Both the position numbers and the translations under genes were made by a program. DNA of 64,000 nt from Spinacia oleracea. Its lineage: Eukaryota; Streptophyta; Magnoliopsida; Caryophyllales; Amaranthaceae. Where the stretch lies: positions 87,525,285 through 87,589,284 of the forward strand of contig NC_079488.1 in the NCBI RefSeq assembly GCF_020520425.1, read 5' to 3'. The notes beneath the pieces are model-generated. The model searched no databases and was not told the DNA's origin. It saw only the letters and a program-made list of their open reading frames with translations. Shown here piece after piece: positions 35,188 through 46,066 of the stretch (positions are counted from its first letter, which is position 1; every line of letters begins with the position of its first letter).

Positions 35188-36480
35188 TAATTCAAAGTTA
35201 TATAATCAGGTACAGCGATAACTCCCAGCTCCCTCTGTCTAGAATTAAAAGCCATATGCTACTGTATGAAGTTCGGAAAATACTGTCACATTTTCTAAAA
35301 TAATATTGGTTTATGATTGGATTTCTTGTATTCAGAATAAGTGACAAGAAGAGGATAACGCAAGCAACTAACAATAGTGGTTTTGTAAAACAGGATATCC
35401 TTAATTACGAGGGGTTGGGGAGAAATGACTGCTAGTTCCGGGAAGAGGAGTAGTTCTTTCATGTCTATGCTTAAAGCTCGAATTTGAAAAAGTAGATATT
35501 ACATCACAATTTATTGGGGGGTATATTGCCCCAGATTCCCAGAGAGTATCTATCACACAGATAGCTAACAGAGACAACAGATGTTTACAGCTTCTGGTGC
35601 TTGCTTCTGTTAAAGATAGTCAAGGAATGCAAAATAACACGCAAAGAACTGAAGATTACTCTAAAAGCTTAATAGCAAGCGTGAGTTACTGAGTCCCTAC
35701 TTCTCCTTACAGTCCTAAGCCTGAAAGTACCCAATTCAATTTCAGATACTAAGATGTCGACTTATTATATTGATATGAATAACGAAGAAATTCAGTATGC
35801 AAATTAGAAGCGTAAAAGAGGAAAATTATTGAAATAAACCTTAATTGTGATTATTGCAAATATCGAAACCCCTAACCTAATAAATTTTAAATACAGATCT
35901 TCACATTATGCACCGAGGCATCAAAAATTAGATTTAACCAATTAAAAACAACATAACATCATAGATCTACACTATATACCGAAATGCGGCATCAAAAGTT
36001 CAAATTGAACGATTTCAACACTCATAACATCAATTTTTCGCAATAACAACATAAAATTAAGAAAAAAAGAAAGCAGAAACGATAGATCTAGAGAGAAGAA
36101 GAGAGGTTATACCTGAATACCATGCTCGAGACAGTAAAGCTACCAACAAGAATTTTCAACCTGGATATCAGCTTGACCGATGTGGATTGAAATTCCTTCA
36201 TTTTCGCTTGAAATTTTTAGATGTAACACGAAGATAAAATGTTGAAAGAGGAGAGAGAAAGAGAACGAAATCGAGGGCGTTTATGAAGACACCTTCTTTG
36301 AAGAGAATGAGGGAGAGGGAGAGAAGATATACCTTCCATGGAAAGGGGCGGATGGTTTGAGGAGTTTTGAACCGGGAGCGAGGAGAGGGGAGAGGAGAGA
36401 GAAATGATTCTTTCACGCTAACAGAAGAAATGAGGAGGAGAGAGAATTAAAAGTTGGAGTATATGCGAGTATTATTTGTT
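35188..36480. other. CACTA interior, right part
   Basis: No gene recognised. 36060-36420 is purine-rich on the plus strand (GAGAGAGA runs) and, read on the minus strand, looks like a 5' UTR or promoter-proximal region with an open frame of 72 residues lacking known domains. Confidence 0.45.
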
Positions 36481-36656
36481 ACAGCGAACCTTTAATGCCC
36501 CCTTCAACAATTGCTATTGAAGCGAACAACAAAAATGTTCGCTTCAACAACTCTTTATAATGTTTGACCCGCGTTGACCGATTGGTTGTTGAAGCGTATT
36601 TCTCTATGCCCCCTTCAACAAGGGGGCTGCAATAAAGATTTTTTCTACTAGTGGCA

Positions 36657-37545
36657 TGTCGGGATCAGTGGTCCCGTCATAAGCTTCAATGGTAGGGGTT
36701 TTTACTTTGGGTTCCTTCGGGGCGTTCATAATCTCGTCAGAAAAAGGGGTACTCATGTGCCTTAACGTCAGGTTGTTGAATCCTTGCTGAATATGATAGG
36801 TTGGCTCACGGCGGCTTGATAGCAGGCGGGGGCGCATGCTTACCCTATGGGGCGTCATCTGGGTTGGTCCACGTGTAGTGGGATAAAATGGCGGGTCTTC
36901 CATCACAGGGGTGGACCCGGTGTCTGATAGTTCAGATTCGGCCTCGTAGTGCTCTTGACGCCTTGCAGCTGGTCGCAAGACGGCTGGGGGACTTCCCCTA
37001 GATGATGGTCGTAGGACCGGGTCCCTTCGAGGTAAGAAGGTGGGCGGGTCACGGCCATATTCTGAGTGCTCAGGCACAGGGCTTACTCCCCTGCTTGCTT
37101 GTGGACGAGAACCTTCTCCAGCTCTCCAGACGTTGGACCTGAGCGGCATTCTGCTTATCCGATTGACGCCTAGACTGAGGGGCCTCTGCGGAGCCGTCCT
37201 TTCAGCGCAGTAGATCAACATGTTCTTCCGAATTTCATCTTGCAGTGTAGTGCTCATCTGTTGTCGGAAGGTCTGATTCATTTGCTGTTGGAATCCTGTT
37301 AAAATCTCGCGTAGGGAGCCCACTGATACTGGCAAATCTAGATTCTCATCCAACACGACGTCTCGGACGCTAGGGCTTAGATGGCCGCCTGGCGGAGACG
37401 CCTCGGTTATTGGTTCTTCTTCCACCACCACCTCAGCTTGCATTCGTCCTGGTGTGTTCCCTGCATTTGCAATTCGATTCGTCTCTTCAATGTGCCGTCT
37501 CTCTTCTTCACTAGCATGCTCTCTGTCAGGGTGTAGTTCGGCCAT
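36657..37545 (-). pseudogene. Tat gag N-terminal part, cut by CACTA
   Basis: The start is the ATG complementary to 37543-37545 (MAELHPDREHASEEERRHIE), shortly after the LTR and primer site. It is acidic, then Gln-rich (FQQQMNQTFRQQM), then an Arg/Pro-rich linker, and reaches EAYDGTTDPDM, the usual beginning of the Gag core. The CACTA element enters in the next codon. The frame on the far side (28961 downwards) is in register once one copy of the 3-bp duplication is discounted. Confidence 0.85.
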
Positions 37546-37559
37546 GACACTGTACCTCC

Positions 37560-37576
37560 CCACAGACGGCGTCAAA
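37560..37576 (-). other. Tat primer-binding-site-like stretch
   Basis: Minus strand TTTGACGCCGTCTGTGG directly follows the LTR end CCACAACA. It resembles the TGGCGCCGTCTGTGGG stretch at this place in other Tat elements, with one changed base. I do not assign the tRNA. Confidence 0.55.
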
Positions 37577-38046
37577 TGTTGTGGGAACTTTTACGGTGCT
37601 GACGTGACACGCGCTTCTTGGAGGTATCAAGTATGACCTGGCACGAACTTCTGGCAACCTGCAAAACAAGAATATTCCCGTAGGAATATTTCCTCCGATG
37701 ATTAAGTAAGTATAAGCTAGAGAGATAAGTAATTTGTAGAGAGAAGGCAGAGCAAAGATAGGTTTTCTGTTGCTGAGCAAGAATTGATTGCCCTTTTACC
37801 TAGGGATCTGCACTATTTATAGTGCTAGGGTTTCTCGGGAACTGGTCCCGCATGATTGAGTGTTTACGCAAGATTGGGACACATGTCCTGCATTGGTTCT
37901 GGAGGCTTGTTTAGGCCCAATGTGGACCTCTTAATCGTTTGGGCCTGGGCTCTGTGCAGTTTGGAAAATGCCCGTAGGCAAGCTTTTGGGTTCTTTCTTC
38001 TGGGTTTTGATAGTGCAGTCAGGTGGCATTCTTTTAGGCCACGTCA
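37577..38046 (-). repeat. Tat-lineage 5' LTR
   Basis: 470 bp, the same length as 22962-23431, with about 12 substitutions and no indels by eye. TATA region at 37815-37821 (minus strand). Confidence 0.9.
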
Positions 38047-38051
38047 GTATT

Positions 38052-38112
38052 GCGTATATTCGTAGGCCGGGCCGGACGAATACTCGTATCGTATGACATT
38101 GGATCGTCAAGT
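38052..38112 (+). repeat. copia B LTR, piece 2
   Basis: Sixty-one bases between the right GTATT of the Tat element and the Athila element, ending in CAAGT, the Athila target duplication. It has no similarity to either neighbour. Confidence 0.7.
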
Positions 38113-39517
38113 TGATATGCATGTTTTATATAGTATTTTTACCCCCGTCCCTTAGTACTTTTATGTGTCAAACGTGCTCTTAGGAGCCGTTTCTAGTACT
38201 AATGTGTGTTATTGAGTGTGCCTTGAGTTTCAGGTTTGATTATGAGAAATTGGTCTTTTTAGACCTGTTTCATGTTGATCTAGGCCACTATATGAGCCCG
38301 AGGAAGTTCGGGACCTCCATCGTCGACTTTCGGGAGCCTTGGATGCTTATGGTTGAGCCCCGAGAGTTAGACTCAGTGATATGGGCGAGCTACATTGAAG
38401 ATTGCAAATCGCCCTGGAAGCTGAGGGCGAAATGCAACCATCGGGCGGAATTTAGGCAATTTGGATTCATCAAACCGCGCCCGATCGGGCGCAGCTCGCC
38501 CGATCCGGATCGGGCGGTCATCCTGGAGCCTATGTGGAGAGTTCACAAACCGCCCGATCGGGCGGATTTTGGCCCGATCGGGCCGACTATCGAGTGGATC
38601 GCCCGATCGGGCGAAGCGACGCCCGATCGGGCGACGCCAACCTCCAGCAGTTTTTCGCGCATTTACTTTCCGTTTTTTAGGCTTTATTTTGGTAAACTAT
38701 ATAAACAAGCTTTAATTATTTTTAGAGTACACTTTATTTTCTAGTATTGAACCTTAGTGTTATTTTCCTTAGGCTAGTTTTCTCTCTAGTTTATGCAAAA
38801 ACACTTAGTTTAATTCTCAATAAAAATTAAAGCTTTCACTTCCCTTTGTTCTTCAAATAGGTATTATTTCTTATTTCAATTCATTGTCTTGCTTTAATAA
38901 TGCTTTCAATTATGATTATTGTTTTGTTTATTGTCAACATGCTTGAGTAGTTTAATTTCTAGGGTTGGGGATCCATGAATAATATGAAGGGATGATGAAT
39001 GATTATGATTGTTGGCATTGTAATTGATTCCTATTGATTGGTTTATTTCACTATACAATTAGATTTGCACAGGTTTAATTGTGGTAGTTATGCAATATCA
39101 AATTAAGATTCGAGAGATGCAATTTGATGTTTAGGCTTGTGTCAATAGGTGGAATTAGAGTTAATATGTAGCGAGAGCCCGTTAATTCTAAGTCTATGAT
39201 TAGTATCGACTTGAGAGAGCATGCTAGTCTAATTAATTACTTTGTTGATTATCGCGATTGTTCAATGTCCTGGATTATTATTTGTTGGCGAACCTATACC
39301 CTAGATTCCTTAATATATTGATTCATTCTTGTTTAATATTCGTTCGTAGTCTTAGCATACAAACCATCAACCAACTTTTGTTCACAATAGTCTAGATTAA
39401 TTAATTGATAGTAGAAAGAACGCATGTTTCCCTGTGGATTCGATCCTGACTTCCCTTGCTACCTAGCTAGTGGACCTTAGGTTATTTTTGATTAGGTGAT
39501 ACGACTTTAGCCTGTCA
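38113..39517 (+). repeat. Athila 5' LTR
   Basis: TGATATGCATGTTTTATATA ... TTTAGCCTGTCA. Palindrome cluster at 38477-38633. TATA box TATATAA at 38698-38704 and a poly(A) signal AATAAA at 38819-38824, which place the R region near 38730-38850. Open frames across the palindromes are not considered genes. Confidence 0.95.
38477..38633. repeat. CCCGATCGGGC palindrome cluster in LTR
   Basis: Five exact copies of the CCCGATCGGGC core or a version extended to CGCCCGATCGGGCG, plus one double form (CCCGATCCGGATCGGGC), in 157 bp just upstream of the TATA box. The same cluster is at 49472-49628 with two units altered. Confidence 0.9.
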
Positions 39518-39522
39518 AAATT

Positions 39523-39540
39523 TGGCGCCGTTGCCGGGGA
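39523..39540 (+). other. primer-binding site (tRNA-Asp)
   Basis: TGGCGCCGTTGCCGGGGA, five bases after the LTR, complementary to the 3' end of plant tRNA-Asp. This is the standard Athila primer site. Confidence 0.85.
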
Positions 39541-39651
39541 AACGGTTTTTTTTTCTGTTGTTGATTGCTTATCCTAGATTATTGTTTGTTACTACTCAAG
39601 GAACTCACGTTCCTTGAGTCCGGATCTCACATTGTTTTGTAGTCTTTGTCT

Positions 39652-41408
39652 ATGCCCAGGACCGTAGGTACTAGTAATCTTACTCCATTCGATCCTGAGC
39701 CCGAAAGAACCTTTCGCAGACGAAGAACTTTCATTGCACAGTGTGGGAATTACTCTGATTCTGATCATAATATTGGCGATCTTTTTCCTTCAGATACAGA
39801 TTCAGTTTCAGAGATAGAGATGGGTGACGAAAATCTGATACCGCCACCTACCCCACGGCTTACAGACTATTCTAAGCCAAGTCTGTCCGTGCTACCAAAG
39901 GCGATCATGCCTTCTATTGCAGCTGAGACCTTCAAGATTGAGCCTGCATTGATTAACATGATCGAGAGACGCCAGTACGGTGGGGAACCAGGTGAAGATC
40001 CGAATCTTCACATTCATTCCTTTATCCAATATTTTCCACCATCAAGCAAAAGGGATTGACTCCGGAGCAGACTATGAAGACACTTTTCCCGTTCTCTTTG
40101 AGTGGGAAAGCTAAACTGTGGATTAATGGGTTGAATCGGGCGGCTTTGAAAATCACTAATTGGGAATCCTTGGCTCTTGCTTTTTATGTTAAATATTTTC
40201 CATCTGAGAAAACGACTCGTCTGAGGGGTCAGATTTTAGGTATCTCACAACAAGCAGATGAGAGTTTGTTCGAGGTCTGGGAGAGATTCAAGGATTTGCA
40301 AAGAGAATGCCCGCACCATGGTTTGGAAGATTGGTTCTTGATTCAGCGGTTTTATAATGGTCTGGGCAATGAGTCTAGATGTTTGTTGGATTCGGCTGCC
40401 AGTGGGAGGTTTATGCAAGTTGAGGTGCCTAGAGCTATGGAGGTGATTGAGGAGATAGCCATTCACAATGCTCAGTATGGGAATCCTAGAGGTCTATCTA
40501 ACAGGGGTGGTAAGCATGATTTAAATTCCATTGAACAATTAACTGCCCAATTGACTGCTTTACACTATAAGTTTGATAATATGCAAGCAGCCAATACTCA
40601 ATCTGCCCAACCTGCTAGTGTAGCTGCTATGAGTGCCCAACCTGCTACTTTTTGTGAAAGCTATGGAATGTCTGGTCATTATGCACCGGAATGTAGAAGC
40701 TCTGTTGAACAATGTCACGCATTTCAATCCTACAAACAAAATAACCCATTCTCCAACTCTTACAATGAGGGCTACAAAAACAACCCTCTACTATCCTACA
40801 GGAGCAACAATATCCAGAACCCTCACCAAGTCCAACATCCACCACAACAACCATACCAACCTTACCAACCACGGAACAACTACAACCAACAGTCTAGTGG
40901 ACCACCTGGGTTCCCTAGACAACACACATCACCTCCACCACCACCACCTCAAACCACACAGCCTGACCCTATGCTAGTAGAGATGAGAAACATGATGCTA
41001 CAAATGCAAAAATCTCTAAGTGAAAAGGATGCAAAAATCGATGCTCTTATTGCTCACAACAAGATCATTGATACACAGTTGGCACAGATGGCTACTACTA
41101 TTGCAGGGAGGCCACCAGGCCAATTTCCTTCACAGCCCAAAAATAGGGAGACTGCTAATGAAATTATATTGAGGAGTGGTAGGGATTATGATGGTCCTTC
41201 TATGCCGGTTGAGGTTGATTCCGGGGTGTCTGCTAGTGATCTGGTCAGTGAGGAAATCCCGAAGATAGTTATGGATGAAAAGGAAGCTAAAAAGGTAGTC
41301 AATGAGAATGAGGCTACAACTGAGGTTAAGAAGGGAGCGGATATTCAAGTACCACCTATTGCACTCCCCTTCCCAAACCGACAACTCAAGAATAAGCTAG
41401 ACAAGTAG
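39652..41408 (+). pseudogene. Athila gag
   Basis: ATG at 39652 (MPRTVGTSNLTPFDPEPERT). The Gag domain follows (SLSGKAKLWINGL, SEKTTRLRGQILGISQ, FLIQRFYNGL). A frameshift lies at about 40033, where the frame changes between IHSFIQYF and the continuation starting KGLTPEQ. A knuckle-like CESYGMSGHYAPEC has lost one Cys. A Gln/Pro/His/Asn-rich region follows (40700-40970), and a TAG at 41406-41408 ends the frame. Gag normally forms the particle. In this family gag and pol are one long frame, so the stop separates them. Confidence 0.85.
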
Positions 41409-42211
41409 TTCGGCAGATTCTTGGAAGTGGTCAAAAATTTGCAGGTAACGGTTCCTTTTACTGAATTAATTTTACAGGTTCCTGCTTATGCTAAATTCAT
41501 GAAAGATATTTTGACCAGGAAACGTGCTTTTTGTGAGGTAGAGACTGTAGCTTTCACTGAAGAATGTAGTGCTTATTTGCAAAACAAGTCTCCACCTAAA
41601 CTTAAAGACCCCGGGAGTTTTTCCATCCCATGTAACATTGGCACTGTATTTATTGATAAAGCTTTATGTGATCTAGGTGCTAGTGTGTCTGTCATGCCTT
41701 TGTCTGTCTGTACTAAACTGAATATGGGTGAGCTTAAGGTTACCAATATCACTCTACAGATGGCCGACCGTTATGTCAAATACCCCTTAGGTGTTTTAGA
41801 GGACGTCCCTGTTAGAGTAGGTAAATTCTATATACCTGTAGACTTTGTAGTATTAGACATGCAGGAGGATTCTCAAATTCCCATAATCTTAGGTAGACCC
41901 TTCCTTCACACGGCGGGGGCGGTAATGGATGTTAAAAGTGGGAAATTGACATTGTCTGTTGGGGATGATAAGGTGACTTTTAATCTGAATAGTGCCTTAA
42001 AAAGTCCCATGCTAGAGGAGGAACAATGATATCGCATAGATGTAGTTGATTTTATTACTCGTGATAACGTCTCCCAAGTTCTCGAAAGAGATCCCTTGGA
42101 GGCAGTGCTTTGTTGTGAGTCTTCTGCAAGTGATAGCAGTTCTTGGAGTGCTGAAGTGGATGCTCTGGAGTTGGCTCTTAATGGTGGAGAATCTGAGCCG
42201 GAGACACCAAA
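41409..42211 (+). pseudogene. Athila protease region
   Basis: Continues directly after the gag stop in one frame: FLEVVKNLQVTVPFTEL, then IPCNIGTVFIDKALCDLGAS (the active-site block, DLGAS as is usual in Athila, instead of DTGA), VMPLSV, and IPIILGRPFLHTAGAVMDV. Interrupted by a TGA at 42027-42029, after which the same frame continues with an acidic linker to another stop at 42213-42215, where the reading frame also shifts. Confidence 0.85.
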
Positions 42212-43222
42212 TTGAAGAGGTTAGTTCGGCCGGTTTATTCTGTTAAAGAGGTAAAGAAACCCGAACTTAAGCCTCTTCCTGCTAACCTTAAATATGCGTT
42301 TTTAGATGATGAACAACTTTGCCATGTGATCGTCAGTACTGCACTTGATGCAGGCCAGTTATCCCAACTTCTTATTGTGTTGAAACGGCACAAAAAGGCC
42401 ATTGGGTACAGTATTGATGATTTAAAGGGTATTAGCCCTGACTTTTGTATGCATAGGATACATCTAGATGAAAATCATAAACCATGCATCCAACCCCAGC
42501 GTCGTTTGAACCCTGTCATGCAAGATGTTGTAAAAGCTGAAGTTATGAAATTGCTTGATGCGGGTATTGTGTATGATGTGTCTGATTCTAAGTGGGTGAG
42601 TCCTGTTCAGGTAGTGCCTAAGAAAGCGGGGACAACTGTGGTGAGAAATGAAAAAAATGAGTTGATACCAACTAGGGTAGTCACAGGTTAGCGCATGTGC
42701 ATTGATTATAGGCGTCTTAATGTTGCTACTAAAAAGGACCATTTTCCCCTTCCCTTCATTGATCAAATGTTAGAAAGGCTAGCCTGTCACAAGTTTTTCT
42801 GTTATCTGGATGGTTATTCTGGTTTCTTTCAAATTCCCATACATCCAGACGACCAGGAAAAGACCACTTTCACCTGTCCCTATGGTACCTTTGCATATCG
42901 TAGGATGCCTTTTGGTCTGTGTAATGCACCTGCTACTTTCCAACGTTGCATGATGAGTATCTTTTCTGATTTTATTGAGTCTATCATGGAAGTGTTTATG
43001 GATGATTTTAGCGTCTATGGTACTTCTTTTGATTCTTGTTTGCTAAATCTGACTAAAGTTTTGAAAAGATGTGAAGAGTGTAATTTAGTCTTGAACTGGG
43101 AAAAGTGTCATTTCATGGTTACTGAGGGGGTGGTTTTGGGACATTTGATACCTGATAAGGGCATTCAGGTGGATCGAGCTAAGGTCCAAGTGATTGAACA
43201 ATTACCCCTCCAGTTAATGTGA
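42212..43222 (+). pseudogene. Athila reverse transcriptase
   Basis: The frame from 42212 has MHRIHLDENHKPCIQPQRRL and KAEVMKLLDAGIVYDVSDS. A TAG at 42689-42691 interrupts it, then MCIDYRRLNVATKKDHFPLP, the palm core DGYSGFFQI, PFGLCNAPATFQRCM and VFMDDFSVYG (the catalytic F/YxDD motif, intact as FMDD). A frameshift near 43207 breaks the link to RNase H. All RT blocks are recognisable and well conserved, so the damage is recent or the copy was amplified after damage. Confidence 0.9.
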
Positions 43223-45156
43223 AGGGTGTTAGAAGTTTTCTTGGTCATGCGGGGTTTTATCGCCGCTTTATCAAGGATTTTTCTAAAATTGTTAAACCAC
43301 TTACCCAACTCCTCCTCAAGGATGCCCCGTTTGTGTTTACTGATGCTTGTCTTGAGGCCTTTGACAGGATTAAACAGGCACTGATTTCGGCTCCCATCAT
43401 TCGTTCTCCCGAATGGGATCTTCCGTTTGAGATAATGTGTGAGGCAAGTGATTATGCAGTTGGGGCAGTTTTGGGTCAGAGAAAGGAGAAGGTTTTACAT
43501 GCCATCTATTATGCAAGTAAGACCTTAGATGAAGCTCAAGTTAATTATGCTACTACTGAGAAGGAGCTTCTAGCTATAGTCTATGCCTTGGATAAATTCC
43601 GCACCTATCTGATTGGATCCAAGGTGATAGTCTATACTGACCATGCGGCCCTTAAGTATCTGCTCTCTAAGAAGGAAGCCAAGCCTAGGCTTATTCGATG
43701 GATACTACTGCTACAGGAGTTCGATCTAGAGATCCGCGACAAGAAAGGGGCTGAGAATGTGGTTGCATATCACTTGTCTAGATTGAGGTATGACGATGGT
43801 AAGGGATCTACACCGATTAATGATTCATTTCCGGATGATCATTTACTTACACTTGCCAGTCAGTCACCATGGTTTGCAGATTTTGCTAACTACATTGTGG
43901 GGAGAATTCTTCCGGCCGATCTTTCATATCAACAGAAGAAGAAATTCCTACATGATGTCCGGTTTTACTTTTGGGACGACCCTTATTTGTTTCGTGAGAC
44001 TGCTGAAGGGTTGTACAAGCGTTGTATTCCAGAATGGGAAGTTCAAGATGTTATCAGTAGGTGTCATTCTTCACCTTATGGTGGTCACCATGGACCATCT
44101 AAAACAAACTCTAAGTTGTCACAATGTGGTTTTTACTGGCCTACTATGTTCAAGGATGCACAGGCTTTTATTATGGCTTGTGATGCGTGCCAGAGGGCCG
44201 ACACTATTTCGAGGAGGTATGAGATGCCACAGAACGGGATCCTTGAAGTTGAGATTTTCGATGTTTGGGGAATTGATTACATGGGACCATTCCCATCGTC
44301 CAAGGGTAACTTGTATATCCTTGTTGCTGTAGATTATGTGTCAAAGTGGGTGGAAGCCGTTGCCTCACCCACTAACGATGCTAAGACGGTCATCTCCCTG
44401 TTTAAGAAGATCATTTTTCCTAGATTTGGGGTTCCGCGCGCTTTGATCAGTGATGGAGGGTCACACTTCCATGAGAAGCATCTGGATGCGCTCCGGCGCA
44501 AGTATGGGGTTTATCACCGCAGTGGGCTAGCCTACCACCCTCAGACGAGTGGTCAAGTCGAGGTCTCCAACCGAGAGATCAAATCTATCCTTGAGAAAGT
44601 GGTGGCGAAGTCTAGGAAGGATTGGAGCGATAAGCTAGATGATACTCTATGGGCATACAGAACCTCCTTTAAGACACCTATTGGTACCTCCCCGTATCGG
44701 TTGGTGTATGGCAAGGCATGTCACTTACCAGTAGAAATGGAGTACAAGGCTTATTGGGAAATCAAACAGCTCAACATGGATGCAAAGCTAGTCGGTGAGA
44801 AGCGGTTACTTCAATTGGGTGAGCTTGATGAATTCCGACTACAAGCCTATGATAGTGCCCGGATTTACAAGGAAAAGACCAAGAAGTGGCACGACAATCA
44901 CATTTTGCATAGATAGTTCGCGGTGGGCGACAAGGTTCTACTTTTTAACTCTAGGCTTAAGTTGTTTCCTGGAAAACTTAAGTCTAGGTGGTCTGGGCCG
45001 TTCACCGTGACTATGGTAAGCAAGTTTGGGTATGTTGAAGTAGAGAATGATAATGGTGAACGATTCATGGTCAACGGGCAACGTCTGAAGTTGTACCATG
45101 ATGGGGCTACTGTAGGAGTGGTTGAGGTCCATCACCTCAACCCCTCCGCCTCATAG
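43219..45156 (+). pseudogene. Athila RNase H and integrase
   Basis: RNase [16 protein letters not shown] (RT thumb), [33 protein letters not shown] and [11 protein letters not shown] carry the acidic residues. Integrase: zinc-binding [11 protein letters not shown] ... CDACQRAD, core [22 protein letters not shown] and [14 protein letters not shown] give the D, D and E. A TAG at 44914-44916 precedes the C-terminal part ([20 protein letters not shown] to 45156). The frame is otherwise open for 565 residues. Confidence 0.9.
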
Positions 45157-46066
45157 ACAGCATATCTGAGGTAACAAGGTCGAGCGGGACCTAGAAATAA
45201 ACCAGCGCTTTGCGGGAGGCAACCCGTATTTTATCGCTTTAGTAGTATAAGTTTGATTTTTGATTCTATTTTTGTGTGTTTAGTTAGTATTTCCATACCT
45301 GAGTGTGTTTAAGTATTGTTTTTGGTGTTAGTGAGGCGAGAAGAGGGCATTACGCTGTTTGGGTGTTTAATAATGTGCAGGCCTAAAGCTCCAAGTTCGA
45401 GAAAGTGAAATTACGTACAAGGCCGAGCAAGCTGCAAATCGCCCGATCCGGATCGGGCGAGGTGCGCCCGATCGGGCGCGCACGGACGAAATTAATGCAG
45501 TTTATCTTTGCCCGATCGGGCGGTCTGGCGAGTGGAATGCCCGAGTCGGGCGATTGTCTGCCCGATCGAGCGCAGAAGGCGAGTGGTATGCCCAATCGGG
45601 CGAAATTATTTTGCCCGATCGGGCGGTTGATGAAAATTTCGTGGAAAAGTCAAGGAAGATTGTGGGCAGAAAAAAGTCAAGAAAACAAGCATTCGCAAAT
45701 CGCCCGATCGGGCGCGCACGGATGAAAAGGAATTGTTCAAAATCATCCCGATCGGGCGAAATGTTGCCCGATCGGGCGAAACGCGATTTCAGCGATTAAT
45801 ACACGGATTCTTTTTTCTTTCTTCACTTCCTCTTCATCTTCAACCTAACTTTCTCTCACTTCCTCCATTAAACCCCAACCTCCAAAAACTTCCAACCACC
45901 ATATCTCCCTCAAATCTCCACCAAATTCACCAATCTTTTCACCAAAATCATCCTCACACCATCCTCTACAACCTACACCTAACCGATTTGAGTTTTCTCC
46001 AATCCACACAAAATCCCCAATTTCACCCAAAAAGCTCAAAAACCTCAAAAAATCAGATTTTCATCA
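45157..46066 (+). other. Athila spacer between pol and third frame
   Basis: Starts with the family's conserved word GCTTTGCGGGAGGCAACCCG. It then holds the largest palindrome array (45439-45779) and a C-rich leader with short spurious frames before the ATG at 46067. It may carry a promoter or splice acceptor for the third frame, but I cannot place one. Confidence 0.6.
45439..45779. repeat. CCCGATCGGGC palindrome array, internal
   Basis: About ten units of CCCGATCGGGC (six exact cores, one double form, three with a single change) in 341 bp at irregular spacing. It shares its opening double form with the LTR clusters. Confidence 0.9.

Larger units (their letters stand above)
28965..36653. mobile_element. 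CACTA (En/Spm-type) transposon, non-autonomous
   Basis: The ends are CACTAGTGGAAAAAAC at 28965 and its inverted partner (CACTAGTAGAAAAAAT on the minus strand) at 36653, flanked by the 3-bp duplication GCA (28962-28964 and 36654-36656), as expected of CACTA elements. Both ends carry many subterminal copies of CTGTTGAGGCG/CCCCCTCAACAG words. No transposase is seen in about 5.0 kb of its own DNA, so it depends on another element. It carries a kinase fragment (35019-35187) and a solo gypsy LTR. Orientation is undetermined. Confidence 0.9.
22962..38046 (-). mobile_element. Tat-lineage Ty3-gypsy gag-protease element
   Basis: Two 470-bp LTRs (22962-23431 and 37577-38046) bound it, with the exact 5-bp duplication GTATT at 22957-22961 and 38047-38051. 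Minus-strand order: LTR, primer-site-like GACGCCGTCTGTGGG, gag-protease, stop, spacer, polypurine tract (GAGGGGCAAA), LTR. RT, RNase H and integrase are absent. Their place holds a spliced gene on the opposite strand. The LTRs differ at about 12 of 470 positions by eye. A 7.7 kb CACTA insertion splits gag, so without it the element is about 7.4 kb. Confidence 0.9.

Noticed and set aside
38202..38744. 180-residue frame in the Athila LTR (also 49197-49739)
   Set aside because: It lies in both LTRs, covers the palindrome cluster, has no recognisable domain, and such LTR frames are common by chance.
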